From Lelliottia nimipressuralis (GTDB lineage Bacteria; Pseudomonadota; Gammaproteobacteria; Enterobacterales; Enterobacteriaceae): 45,938 nucleotides of DNA. The translations under genes were made by a program, and so were the position numbers. The DNA is taken from positions 1-45,938 of the forward strand of contig NZ_SDDX01000028.1 in the NCBI RefSeq assembly GCF_004115925.1, written 5' to 3'. A model generated the notes under the pieces. That model was not told the DNA's origin and ran no database searches. It saw nothing but the letters and a program-made list of their open reading frames with translations. Positions 31,193 to 38,940 of the stretch are shown in pieces. Position 1 is the stretch's first letter. Every line of letters begins with the position of its first letter.

Positions 31193-31788
31193 TCAGCCAG
31201 CATTTTCTTAGCCGACAGGAATGCTTTTGCCCTGAATATCTGCAAGCACCATGAAACCCTTTCCCGTGCAGCCCTCTCGGTTAGCCATGGCGCTATCTTC
31301 TGCAAATCCCGCGACAGGTCAGAAATCTTTTTCTTCGTGGTGTAGAAGCTGGTACCGATGACACAAACCGGGTCATCCGCCTCAAATGCTTGCAATACAC
31401 AGTGTTCGACAAAATCCACGTCGTCGTTATTGATCGCCACGTCTATGACGCTGACTGCAGGAGCAGGCCAAAGAATGTCATGAGCACGGTTTAAAGCCTT
31501 TTGCCCCTTATAGCCCTCTTCCCTTGCCTGGTTGAGTGCGGCAGTAAAGTGCTCCAGAGCAGCGTCAGACCAACGCATACCCTTTTGGAACCGCCAGCAG
31601 GATTGTGAGCGTGGTTTTCGTGGTGCAGTGCTGCCACGCATACTTTCTCCCCAAACAGTCAGAAGAGACTTTATCCACGCTGACTGGATGTTATTTAGCG
31701 GCGTGAAGCGCCCCAGGTAACTTTTCCGTGGTGCAGCTGCTGCAGCTTCCATTGCTGACTGGTGTGTGCGGCGTTGGCGCGGGGTCAT
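31189..31788 (-). CDS. Probable late antitermination-type regulator (DUF1133-like)
   Basis: 199 aa. N-terminal basic region, then ALEHFTAALNQAREEGYKG, SVIDVAINNDDVDFVEHCVLQAFEADDP and KKISDLSRDLQKIAPWLTERAARERVSWCLQIFRAKAFLSAKK, which reads as a conserved lambdoid family resembling DUF1133. Its place just upstream of a late promoter-like region and downstream of the replication and nin-like genes suggests a Q-like late antiterminator; this is inference. ATGA overlap with the methyltransferase gene. Confidence 0.55.
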   Translation of the reverse strand: MTPRQRRTHQSAMEAAAAAPRKSYLGRFTPLNNIQSAWIKSLLTVWGESMRGSTAPRKPRSQSCWRFQKGMRWSDAALEHFTAALNQAREEGYKGQKALNRAHDILWPAPAVSVIDVAINNDDVDFVEHCVLQAFEADDPVCVIGTSFYTTKKKISDLSRDLQKIAPWLTERAARERVSWCLQIFRAKAFLSAKKMLAD

Positions 31789-33215
31789 TGTGCTGCTCCT
31801 GTGGTTTGTGAAAGTGCCGCTGCAGTACGGCGACCTATCCAGCGCATCACCGGTACCGCCATCGAATTACCGATCGCTTTATAGCGCGGACCATCGGCTG
31901 CCAGGCGGAAAGCCTGCTCTGCTGTAAGTTCCGGGCTGCGGTGGCGCAGGTAGGCGTATTCTTCAGCCGTAATCTGCTTTCTTTTTTGTGTTGGGATCAG
32001 AGTGTGGTTGTCGGGGAAACCCTGCAGACGTTCGCACTCCACCGGGGTCAGACGACGAACGGCCATGTTTTGCATGATTGCTGCAGACTGATTGCTCCCA
32101 CTGTTTGGGCTGGTAAGTGTTGGTGAAATTTCGCTGGAGGCATCGTGTCCGCTATCCTTTGAGCTGAACGCGATAACCGCGTTTTCCTGCCCATGATTGC
32201 GTCCCAGTGTGTGAGCCATATCTGCAAGCGTATCTGGATCCTGAGTGCCATGGATGGCGTAGGTTTGAAGAGTCTCGTCCATGCTGTCATTGGATTTAGC
32301 CAGCAGAGTCCTGCTGACGTCAGAATAAGTCACAGCTAAATCGGTCGCATCTTTGTGATCGCGAGCTTTTACAGTTGATGCTGTCCCGTCGCTTGCGTAT
32401 TCGCCGAAAGCTCGCATGCGGAATGTCCCAACGATCCCGCCAGTATTGAATGACTGATTCAGCGTTGGATGAAGATTATGCTCCCCATCCCAGTGACTAC
32501 CGTTAGTAACGCGATTGCCAGCATCTGAGGTAAGGATTTGCCTCGTTTTTCTGCTCGGCGCAATATCCCGGCGCAGGCCTTCGGACTCAAAAAGAATTTT
32601 TGCGGGATCGATATCCCCTCGAGCTGTTGCGACAACAAACACACGTCTGCGTCGTTGGGCCACTCCGAAAAATTGAGCGTCGAGCACTCGCCAGGCAGTA
32701 GCTCTTTCTGGTCCCAGCACATAACCAGCGTTTGACCATCGCTTCCCTGGTGATTCCAGCGCGCAGCTTTCGCCGGTAAGCCCTGCAAGAAAACATCCGA
32801 AAGCGTTATCTTTGCTGCTGAATACGCCGGGGACGTTTTCCCAGACGACGATGACTGGCGGTTTTCCAAGTTCTCTGCGTTTTTCATCGATAGCATTAAC
32901 CTGTTCAACGAAAGCCAAAGTTAACTGGCCGCGTTCGTCAGCCAGCCCATTACGTAAACCCGCAACGCTGAACGCCTGGCAAGGGGTTCCCCCCACCAGC
33001 ACATCAGGCGCTTCGATTATCCCGGCACGGATTGCCGCGGCGATTTTGGTCATGTCGCCCAGGTTGCTGACCTCCGGCCAGCGATGCGCCAGAACAGCGG
33101 AGGGGAATTTTTCAATCTCAGCGAACCATGCTGGCCGCCAGCCCAGACTGTGCCATGCCACGCTGGCGGCCTCGATGCCGCTGCAAACTGAGCCGTAACT
33201 GACTGGTTTATGCAT
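31785..33215 (-). CDS. dcm: DNA cytosine-C5 methyltransferase
   Basis: 476 aa. Motif I YGSVCSGIEAAS; motif IV GGTPCQAFSVAG with the catalytic Cys; motif VI VVWENVPGV; motif VIII QRRRRVFVVA; motif IX RRLTPVECERLQGFPDNHT; motif X YKAIGNSMAVPVMRWIG. The target recognition region is between VIII and IX and is atypically long and variable. A solitary enzyme without restriction partner probably protects phage DNA or regulates it. The ATG at 33215 has GGGAG upstream and overlaps the nuclease gene; a longer N-terminus is an artefact. Confidence 0.9.
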   Translation of the reverse strand: MHKPVSYGSVCSGIEAASVAWHSLGWRPAWFAEIEKFPSAVLAHRWPEVSNLGDMTKIAAAIRAGIIEAPDVLVGGTPCQAFSVAGLRNGLADERGQLTLAFVEQVNAIDEKRRELGKPPVIVVWENVPGVFSSKDNAFGCFLAGLTGESCALESPGKRWSNAGYVLGPERATAWRVLDAQFFGVAQRRRRVFVVATARGDIDPAKILFESEGLRRDIAPSRKTRQILTSDAGNRVTNGSHWDGEHNLHPTLNQSFNTGGIVGTFRMRAFGEYASDGTASTVKARDHKDATDLAVTYSDVSRTLLAKSNDSMDETLQTYAIHGTQDPDTLADMAHTLGRNHGQENAVIAFSSKDSGHDASSEISPTLTSPNSGSNQSAAIMQNMAVRRLTPVECERLQGFPDNHTLIPTQKRKQITAEEYAYLRHRSPELTAEQAFRLAADGPRYKAIGNSMAVPVMRWIGRRTAAALSQTTGAAQ

Positions 33216-33525
33216 CGGCAGGCTCTCCCAGCAAGTAGAGAACCTGCACCAGCAGCTCCGCTTCAGTGCCGAAATTGTTTTCCCAAGTCCGGCGACCGGC
33301 ATGAATGGCGGTACCATGCCCGCCATTCCGATGATGGTGAACACAAAGAGGAATTACGTGGAAGTTGTCAGCACGAACTGACAGGCCAGTTCCTTTGCTG
33401 CAGTGGTGTATTTCAGCAGGTGAATCTTCATATCCGAGGTTTTTGCAGACGATGCAACCTAATGAAGCAACGCGCTCCAGGTGCTTTTGTTCAGCTTTGG
33501 TTTTGTAGGTGCTTTTCTTGCTCAT
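33208..33525 (-). CDS. Ref-family HNH nuclease (RecA-dependent)
   Basis: 105 aa. Cys2 site CIVCKNLGY, then PAEIHHCSKG and PLCVHHHRNGGHGTAIHAGRRTWENNFG make a compact HNH with zinc ligands. P1 Ref is a RecA-dependent nuclease that enhances recombination; the resemblance to its core and to lambda NinX-region nucleases is clear. The ATG at 33525 (MSKKSTYKTKAEQ) is preferred; an upstream in-frame ATG would add 11 residues. Confidence 0.8.
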   Translation of the reverse strand: MSKKSTYKTKAEQKHLERVASLGCIVCKNLGYEDSPAEIHHCSKGTGLSVRADNFHVIPLCVHHHRNGGHGTAIHAGRRTWENNFGTEAELLVQVLYLLGEPADA

Positions 33526-33558
33526 GCGGCACCGCCTGCATAAGCAAATACACCGCAC

Positions 33559-33664
33559 ATGAATGAGCGGTGTGAGGATATCGGGGTAGTTCTTTGCGCC
33601 ATCACTTACTCTCCGTGATGGTGCGACAGGTGTCAGTTGTTCAGGCTGACTTGATTAGTATAAA
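33559..33664 (-). other. Short gap without recognised gene
   Basis: No convincing coding frame on either strand. Only short direct/inverted GC-rich patches are visible. Confidence 0.4.
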
Positions 33665-33832
33665 TCAGTTGTCTGGGTTGCGGAAGAACTCCATACATTG
33701 CTGATGCATTTCAGCGGTGGTTAAAATTGCGTCCTGCGGTATTGGAATGACAACGTGTGAACCGTCTTCGCGTGTTACGACCTCATAACGCCCTGCTACA
33801 CGAACAGCGGCCACCAGTTCCAAATCATTCAT
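33665..33832 (-). CDS. 55-aa protein of unknown function
   Basis: ATG at 33832 gives MNDLELVAAVRVAGRYEVV..., SHVVIPIPQDAILTTAE, ending FFRNPDN. The composition is protein-like. A GGGA stretch lies 7-10 bases upstream and a GCCCG/CGGGC hairpin (33860-33875) lies in the leader, suggesting an attenuator. No family recognised. Confidence 0.5.
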   Translation of the reverse strand: MNDLELVAAVRVAGRYEVVTREDGSHVVIPIPQDAILTTAEMHQQCMEFFRNPDN

Positions 33833-33945
33833 ACGGTAAATCCCATTAAGTTCAGTAACGCCCGTAATATCGGGCTTGCCCCTTTTCTCCCTTCGCGCTG
33901 AACTTTGATTAAAGCCGTCCCGTCACCAGACGTCTAATAGGCTAC

Positions 33946-33973
33946 ATAGATCAATTATCTATAATTGATCTAT
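33946..33973. repeat. Perfect 28-bp AT-rich palindrome (13-bp arms)
   Basis: ATAGATCAATTAT and ATAATTGATCTAT arms flank CT. Two GATC (Dam) sites are inside the arms, with another GATCAATT shortly after (33979). It lies in the gap between the S24-like gene and the 55-aa gene. An operator of a dimeric regulator is a natural reading; partner unknown. Confidence 0.65.
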
Positions 33974-34023
33974 ATTGCCGATCAATTGCTGCTGAGTGTG
34001 CGTGGGAGTAGTGTTTAGCGGGG

Positions 34024-34353
34024 CTAAATTATTGGCAGCTCATCGCTGTCGTTCTGTTGCATTTCCTTTATCAAAAATATAACCACTCCCATGACCCTTA
34101 CATCATCCAGGACTTCCCCTTCTATCGCTTCACCATCTGGGGTTATCAACGATTGCCCCTGCACAGATGCAAACTGAATGCTTCCACAAAACGCGAATAC
34201 GACCGTTTCGCCAGACTGAGCCTGGCGAGTGATATCTATAACCGCGAAGCCTGATGAAGTTTCAATAGCTCGGTACTGACCGTCTAAGCGGCAAAGCCTT
34301 GCAAGGGTTAAAGGGGTGTCGGTGTGATCGAACGCTGGAGATGTAAATGACAT
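34024..34353 (-). CDS. SOS-controlled S24/LexA-like protein without catalytic residues
   Basis: 109 aa. GFAVIDITRQAQSGETVVFAFCGSIQFASVQGQSLITPDGEAIEGE and VRVMGVVIFLIKEM follow the strand pattern of LexA/UmuD C-terminal domains (LLIVD, GDxVVA, VxGxVxxxx), but no catalytic Ser or Lys motif is recognisable. GAGGAGG lies 6 bases before the ATG and a perfect LexA box is upstream. Not a protease; may be a decoy or partner for LexA-family proteins (inference). Confidence 0.6.
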   Translation of the reverse strand: MSFTSPAFDHTDTPLTLARLCRLDGQYRAIETSSGFAVIDITRQAQSGETVVFAFCGSIQFASVQGQSLITPDGEAIEGEVLDDVRVMGVVIFLIKEMQQNDSDELPII

Positions 34354-34376
34354 AAAGCCTCCTCAACTCAAGTTCA

Positions 34377-34392
34377 CTGTATAAATATACAG
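34377..34392 (-). promoter_or_regulatory. LexA (SOS) box
   Basis: CTGTATAAATATACAG is a perfect, high-affinity type LexA operator, 24 bases upstream of the 109-aa gene start. With the box at 818 this makes two separate LexA-controlled units in the prophage. Confidence 0.92.
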
Positions 34393-34429
34393 TAACACTT
34401 ATTCATGGATGATCAAGATTTTGGGGGCG

Positions 34430-34452
34430 AAAAAAACCCGCCATAGCGGGTT
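34430..34452 (-). terminator. Terminator after the 88-aa gene
   Basis: AACCCGC-TATG-GCGGGTT followed by TTTT on the leftward strand; ends the accessory gene operon. Confidence 0.75.
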
Positions 34453-34465
34453 GCATTGCGATGCG

Positions 34466-34732
34466 TCAATTAGGACTCTTACTCTCTGTTTTGTTGTGAA
34501 CTTCCCAGAGACTTATACCGCAGCTGGCTACGAAATCCGCCAGGAAGTTCAGACCAGACCATTCACGTATACCTCCCCGTGCAGCTTCTACAAAAACAGC
34601 GATATCCTTATCACGCCATATTCCGAACAACCGCCACCCGCCGTTCTCCATCCTTACCGCTGCAATGCGGATGAGAACACCGGTCTGGTGCAGCTCCATG
34701 AAGGCTGGCTTCTTCCTGGTGATAATTCGCAT
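34466..34732 (-). CDS. Protein of unknown function
   Basis: 88 aa: IRIAAVRMENGGWRLFGIWRDKDIAVFVEAARGGIREWSGLNFLADF. The conserved-looking EAARGGIREWSGLNFLADF block is protein-like and I have seen similar blocks in phage and plasmid proteins, but no function is known to me. Ribosome site weak. Last gene of the operon before a terminator. Confidence 0.6.
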   Translation of the reverse strand: MRIITRKKPAFMELHQTGVLIRIAAVRMENGGWRLFGIWRDKDIAVFVEAARGGIREWSGLNFLADFVASCGISLWEVHNKTESKSPN

Positions 34733-34752
34733 AACTACAAACCTATGATTTG

Positions 34753-35424
34753 TTAATCACAAATAGGTGATTCGTCATTTTTAGCATTAGCCTGAAGCAT
34801 GGCGGCGGTGTGGGCGTCCTTTCTTTCACCAAAAATTGCAGCCTCCAGCACGTCGATGGCCTGCGATGGTGAGTATGCGTATTTATCGAATGCCGGGCCT
34901 TTGATGCGCTGCGCAATTTTGAACAGGCGTTTTTCCTGAGCATGGTAGAGGTCTGATAAAACCTGATTGTCGAACGCAAGCTTATCCTGGCTTTCGGCTT
35001 TACCCTGCATGGCGGCACGGCAGCGATTCCAGCCTTCCGCCATCCATTTTCTATGCGTATCAAGTGCAGGGTCATTAACGTCAATCTCATCCGGCATTAC
35101 CACTGCTGGCTGAGTGGTGCGAAATTTCTCAACGATGCGCGATAGTGAGTTGAAATTAATGAACGTGACGGCCTGATGCCCCTTGTAAATATCACTCCAC
35201 TCCATCGCCGGGCCTCCCGACATTTCAGCTACTGCGTCGCGTAGGGCGTCGAAAGGTACTGGCTCAGCGGCCAGCGATGCCAGCGCGATTTCATCAGTTG
35301 CGACTTCCTTTTCGAGATACTCACGAAAGCCCGGCGCAAGAGTCGCTTTGTTTAGCAATCCCCGGCGATCATCCATGCGCTTTCCGATGTGTTCAATTAA
35401 CTGCTCTTTGGTGAATGTGGTCAT
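34753..35424 (-). CDS. Phage accessory protein of the Ea22/Ead type
   Basis: 223 aa with MTTFTKEQLIEHIGKRMDD, LAAEPVPFDALRDAVAEMSGG and AVVMPDEIDVNDPALDTHRKWMAEGWNRCRAAM, a modular composition typical of Ea22-like prophage proteins. These are encoded in variable operons between replication and late genes; function unknown. Confidence 0.65.
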   Translation of the reverse strand: MTTFTKEQLIEHIGKRMDDRRGLLNKATLAPGFREYLEKEVATDEIALASLAAEPVPFDALRDAVAEMSGGPAMEWSDIYKGHQAVTFINFNSLSRIVEKFRTTQPAVVMPDEIDVNDPALDTHRKWMAEGWNRCRAAMQGKAESQDKLAFDNQVLSDLYHAQEKRLFKIAQRIKGPAFDKYAYSPSQAIDVLEAAIFGERKDAHTAAMLQANAKNDESPICD

Positions 35425-35427
35425 GGG

Positions 35428-35622
35428 TTATCTCCCATCCGCACGGCCATAACCTTTGACCATGCAGTGATTGTTGATGTAAACGGCAGTGGTATTCAGC
35501 TCTTTAGCCAGACGCTCTTCGCAGTCTTTACGGTCGGATTCTCCAGTCAGGCTTACGCAAAACAGGAGGCCTGTAATCCCGACTATCCACATAAGGATTT
35601 TGAGTGCTGTCTTCACGTTCAC
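35428..35622 (-). CDS. Small single-pass membrane protein
   Basis: 64 aa; hydrophobic segment ALKILMWIVGITGLLFCVSL at residues 6-25, then DRKDCEERLAKELN and two further Cys. Located between Ea22-like genes and only three bases before the next. Function unknown. Confidence 0.6.
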   Translation of the reverse strand: MNVKTALKILMWIVGITGLLFCVSLTGESDRKDCEERLAKELNTTAVYINNHCMVKGYGRADGR

Positions 35623-36149
35623 TCTCCTTTGGTGGTGATGCCAGCAGCGCGGTCTAACCGCTCAATTTCAGCCAGGATAAGCGCACCAGCTTTTATCAGG
35701 TCGCGACGTGTGCCAGACTGTTTCCACCAATCAGGGGACCACGGCCAATGCGCCGGAGTAGAGAAACCCTGATTGTGTGCGTGAATCGCGTAGCAGGCAG
35801 CTGCATCGGCCAGTTCGCTATTTTGATAGGCGTCATCATGCTCAGACGTCCATCCCTCAATAGCCCGCTGTCGCTGGCGTTCGGATATCACATCCAGAAG
35901 TGCAGGATTGAATGCACGTACCTCCAGCTCAGCAATCCGCTTCTCTGCGGCTTCCAGCTTGCTGCTGTGTGCCGCTTGCCATGATTCCCACATGCCATCA
36001 AGCTCAGATTCATCATCGTCAATCTTGTAGCCGTCGCCATCCCGCCAGTGTTCCCAGCCGAAGCGCGGAGGATTTCCGTTGTGATAATTAACTTCCCACC
36101 ATGCTTCAAACTTTTCACGCAGTGCCTGCTTATTCGTTGTCATGCTCAT
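35619..36149 (-). CDS. Ea22-like accessory protein
   Basis: 176 aa. N-terminal REKFEAWWEV...WESWQAAHSSKLEAAEKRIAELE (with a short coiled coil), C-terminal DVISERQRQRAIEGWTSEHDDAYQNSELADAAACYAI and PWWKQSGTRRDLIKAGALILAEIERLDRA-type block (here WKQSGTRRDLIKAGA). This C-terminal module is common in Ea22-like phage proteins. Confidence 0.65.
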   Translation of the reverse strand: MSMTTNKQALREKFEAWWEVNYHNGNPPRFGWEHWRDGDGYKIDDDESELDGMWESWQAAHSSKLEAAEKRIAELEVRAFNPALLDVISERQRQRAIEGWTSEHDDAYQNSELADAAACYAIHAHNQGFSTPAHWPWSPDWWKQSGTRRDLIKAGALILAEIERLDRAAGITTKGE

Positions 36150-36379
36150 TGGGCTGGTTCCTCAAACAAAACTTCACCATCAACGCCGCCGACCTGATAA
36201 AGCACTGAACCATCTTCTCGGTATTCCATCGGGGCGGCGCTCCATCCCTCTCCGTCCAGTTCTTCATCATCACCGACAAGAACGAAACCACCGGCAACGA
36301 CACGGGCTGGATACATTTCGCCCTCTGTCCACCAGCCTTCGGTGTCTTTGGTGCATTTGAGAAGTAACAGATTGCTCAT
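36146..36379 (-). CDS. Small phage protein of unknown function
   Basis: 77 aa: KCTKDTEGWWTEGEMYPARVVAGGFVLVGDDEEL, a beta-rich acidic protein like small accessory proteins in lambdoid operons. ATGA-type overlaps on both sides show operon coupling. Confidence 0.65.
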   Translation of the reverse strand: MSNLLLLKCTKDTEGWWTEGEMYPARVVAGGFVLVGDDEELDGEGWSAAPMEYREDGSVLYQVGGVDGEVLFEEPAQ

Positions 36380-36924
36380 GCTGCACCTCCCTGGCGAAGT
36401 TTGGCGGCGAACTCCTGGAGAAACTTTTCTGCGTACTCGCCAGATATCCCATCAGCGGCTGGCAGTGAGGAGTTCGCCAGTTCTTCTTTGCTGTCCAGAA
36501 TCATGCGCACCACGTCGCAGACCTCTGTCAGAGGCTTATCAACGAAACCATGGTTGAATGCGGCAGCTAATCGGCTGGCTGCATAGTTGATACCTTCGTT
36601 TCTCGACTGCGCCCGCACTTCAGCCAGGAAAGCGTCGGTCGCTGGGGTTTCTGGAAGAGATTTTAAGATGGCTGATACCGCATAATTGAACCCGACTTCT
36701 TCGGCAAGAGAAACGTCATCCCATGAATCTGTTACATCGTTGATAATTTTAAGTGGCGGGATTGCAGCCTTCAGCCCCGCATTCTCCGCAGCTAGCAAGA
36801 GCACTTGTTTTGCCAGCCAGCATTTCTCTTCGTCAGCGTATGGGTTATTGGCTATCTCTTTAATTCGGTCTGTGCCAATATTGCCACCATCAGCGCGGTA
36901 GGGATGTTTTTCTATGGCGGTCAT
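36376..36924 (-). CDS. Ea22-like accessory protein
   Basis: 182 aa. FLAEVRAQSRNEGINYAASRLAAAFNHGF and the preceding LAAENAGLKAAIPPL block are characteristic of Ea22-like proteins. Coupled to its neighbours by short overlaps. Function unknown. Confidence 0.65.
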   Translation of the reverse strand: MTAIEKHPYRADGGNIGTDRIKEIANNPYADEEKCWLAKQVLLLAAENAGLKAAIPPLKIINDVTDSWDDVSLAEEVGFNYAVSAILKSLPETPATDAFLAEVRAQSRNEGINYAASRLAAAFNHGFVDKPLTEVCDVVRMILDSKEELANSSLPAADGISGEYAEKFLQEFAAKLRQGGAA

Positions 36925-37256
36925 GAGGCAACTCCTGTTCGTTGCTTTACATCATGCATGAACCTCGCAAGCAGCTTGGCTTCCTGCCCTCGTAATTTGC
37001 CGCCATAGATAATTTGATGAAGGCGCTCTACAGAGAAACAGTCAGCATCACTCATGTCTAAAGGTTCTTTCTTTTGCTGATCCAGGGCGATTAGTATTAG
37101 GAGCTTTATTTCGTCTGAGTTTAATGAGCTTTTAATTTCCTCTTCGTCGTACGCTTCGCTATTAATAGCGAGGAATAACTCGTTAAGACGTTTTGGTTCT
37201 ATAGTGTTCAAAATGCAAATCCCATCATGAGTAAAGGTATGATGTTTGTTTTTCAT
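36921..37256 (-). CDS. Protein of unknown function
   Basis: 111 aa, largely alpha-helical by eye (NELFLAINSEAYDEEEIKSSLNSDEIKLLILIALDQQKKE), C-terminal KLRGQEAKLLARFMHDVKQRTG. No family recognised. Overlaps both neighbours by four bases. Confidence 0.6.
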   Translation of the reverse strand: MKNKHHTFTHDGICILNTIEPKRLNELFLAINSEAYDEEEIKSSLNSDEIKLLILIALDQQKKEPLDMSDADCFSVERLHQIIYGGKLRGQEAKLLARFMHDVKQRTGVAS

Positions 37257-37507
37257 GTTTGGTTTTTTCCAATGTTAAGGATTAAATCAATTTTTACTTC
37301 ATGCCCTTGTGTGACTTTAAAAAGTAATGCTCCGCAAAAAGGGCAGTTGGAAAACGTGTCCCACACTTCACCGTCCGGCGCTTCAGTGGTTTGTAACTTC
37401 TCAAGGCATTTAGGGCAGTTATAAGCGATCAGTTTTGTTCCATTCAGTTCCGCTTGATAAAGCCAGCGGCGATAATTTACTAAACGCTCCTTTCCCACCT
37501 TGTTCAC
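37253..37507 (-). CDS. Small zinc-ribbon protein
   Basis: 84 aa with two CxxC knuckles, YNCPKCLEKL and SNCPFCGALLF, 25 residues apart. Probably a structural zinc ribbon as in small phage nucleic-acid-binding or regulatory proteins. Coupled to the ParB gene by an ATGA overlap. Confidence 0.65.
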   Translation of the reverse strand: MNKVGKERLVNYRRWLYQAELNGTKLIAYNCPKCLEKLQTTEAPDGEVWDTFSNCPFCGALLFKVTQGHEVKIDLILNIGKNQT

Positions 37508-38319
37508 AGTGCATCTCCTTTTCGAGATTGAATCTCATCACCCTCATTAAGCACCCAGCGCAAAGCGTCTGCATATTCACCTGCAGCTGACTCCAGAGCT
37601 TTGGTTATTTCCCTGCGTGATTTCATGCGTGGCTTCTGTTCGCCGAGAACCTGGCGCTGCCGACGACTTTTTTCATGACCGGTTGCACCCGATGCAGCAC
37701 TCTCCAGCTCCATAACTTTTTGGCGTTGCTCTTCTGGTGGCATGGCTGCCAGCTGTCGGGCCTGGGTAAGATTTACCGTTCCGGCTTCAACTGCGTCCTG
37801 TACTGCCTGGGTGGTATCAAGAAGCGCCAGTGTTGAGCGAACGGTCTGAACGCCAACCCCAAACAGAAGGCTCAGGTCTTTTTCATCATGTCCGCGTTCG
37901 AGCGCATCGGCCATTTTCTTTGCCCGACCCAGCGGTGTATCTTCCTGCCGGATTTCGTTAGCGCTGATCATCGCCTGCATCATGCGTACCGCAGACCCAC
38001 GTTTAGTTACTGCAGGAACCAGTAGTGGTTTTTTGCCTTCCTTCAGCAGACGCTTATTCGCTTCCAGTGCGTGCTTAACGCGCTGGCGCCCATCGACAAC
38101 ACAACTCAAGCCTGTTTCGGGATCCTTCCAGACAATAACTGGTTCCAGCACGCCCTGATCCATCATGTTAAGGACCATGCCCTCATTCAGCGGAAGGTGA
38201 ATGCGTTCGTCATAAAGTGCATGATTTTTATCAGCGACCAGATGTAATTTTTCTGGCTCAAAAAATAGAACGTTGCTTTTCCCACTTGCGCCATATGCGT
38301 CAATTGAATTTTTAGCCAT
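37504..38319 (-). CDS. ParB-like partition/regulatory protein
   Basis: 271 aa. ParB N-domain: FFEPEKLHLVADKNHALYDERI, GLSCVVDGRQRVKHAL, MISANEIRQEDTPLGRAKKM; helix-turn-helix DLSLLFGVGVQTVRSTLALLD; charged C-terminus. The ATG at 38319 with GGAGG upstream is preferred; a longer N-terminus is an artefact. ParB proteins bind DNA and use CTP; no parA or parS is seen nearby, so it may act in replication or regulation rather than partition. Confidence 0.8.
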   Translation of the reverse strand: MAKNSIDAYGASGKSNVLFFEPEKLHLVADKNHALYDERIHLPLNEGMVLNMMDQGVLEPVIVWKDPETGLSCVVDGRQRVKHALEANKRLLKEGKKPLLVPAVTKRGSAVRMMQAMISANEIRQEDTPLGRAKKMADALERGHDEKDLSLLFGVGVQTVRSTLALLDTTQAVQDAVEAGTVNLTQARQLAAMPPEEQRQKVMELESAASGATGHEKSRRQRQVLGEQKPRMKSRREITKALESAAGEYADALRWVLNEGDEIQSRKGDAL

Positions 38320-38321
38320 TT

Positions 38322-38534
38322 TTATTTTTCCTCCGCGCCTACCAGCGCAATCCATTTTTTTTCGAGATCACGGCGTGCGGCTGCTTCGCCTCCAGGCGGA
38401 AAAGAAAATCCAGCACGACGATCAGGGCATCCATTCGAACAGCGAACTTCTGCCGACCCCCAATTCATTCCACGGCAGCGGACTTTCAAATAAGGGGCAT
38501 GACCGCAGTTCGGACATTTTGGTAAATCAGTCAT
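38322..38534 (-). CDS. Lar-like zinc-ribbon protein
   Basis: 70 aa: CPNCGHAPYLKVRCRG, VRCSNGCPDRRAG, AAARRDLEKKWIALVG. This follows the shape of Lar restriction-alleviation proteins (two Cys pairs plus a C-terminal A...W block). Rac Lar modulates EcoKI restriction. Overlaps the upstream gene by four bases. Moderate support. Confidence 0.5.
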   Translation of the reverse strand: MTDLPKCPNCGHAPYLKVRCRGMNWGSAEVRCSNGCPDRRAGFSFPPGGEAAARRDLEKKWIALVGAEEK

Positions 38535-38920
38535 TGTGTCGCTCCGTAAAAACTAAGCACCCGCTTCATTGCCGGGCTGTTTCGACATTCTCGGCAAATA
38601 ACATTCAACTCCGGGTCATAAGGTGTTTTTTTAAGTGCATCCTGTGCTGTCTCAGCCACCTCTCTTGCTAGTTCCCTGGCAAGAGCCATGACTTTCTTTT
38701 GCTCCGCAAGCCAGCGGCGGTAGCCAGCTACATCAACGAAAATTCCCTGCTTGGGTGTTCGGTAGAGTTCGCCTAACGCCACTGCATCCCTCAGGTAGTG
38801 CTGGAGGGTTCTTCTGGTGAAGCCGGTCATCGCTTCGGCCTGTGCCGTAGTCAGGCGACCATGTTCATGTGTGTGATCGATAAATTTCTGGATCCACTCG
38901 GGCTGAGTTTTGTTTGCCAT
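38531..38920 (-). CDS. Helix-turn-helix phage protein (DUF977-like)
   Basis: 129 aa. An N-terminal winged helix: FIDHTHEHGRLTTAQAEAMTGFTRRTLQHYLRDAVALGELYRTPKQGIFV, then a helix and a Cys-containing end (ICRECRNSPAMKRV). Similar proteins lie after O-type replication genes. Likely a DNA-binding regulator. Confidence 0.6.
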   Translation of the reverse strand: MANKTQPEWIQKFIDHTHEHGRLTTAQAEAMTGFTRRTLQHYLRDAVALGELYRTPKQGIFVDVAGYRRWLAEQKKVMALARELAREVAETAQDALKKTPYDPELNVICRECRNSPAMKRVLSFYGATQ

Positions 38921-38940
38921 GAAATTCCCTCTCGATTTTT

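Noticed and set aside
33216..33344. Extended N-terminus of the cytosine methyltransferase
   Set aside because: Overlaps the nuclease gene fully, lacks conservation, and motif I follows directly after the ATG at 33215.
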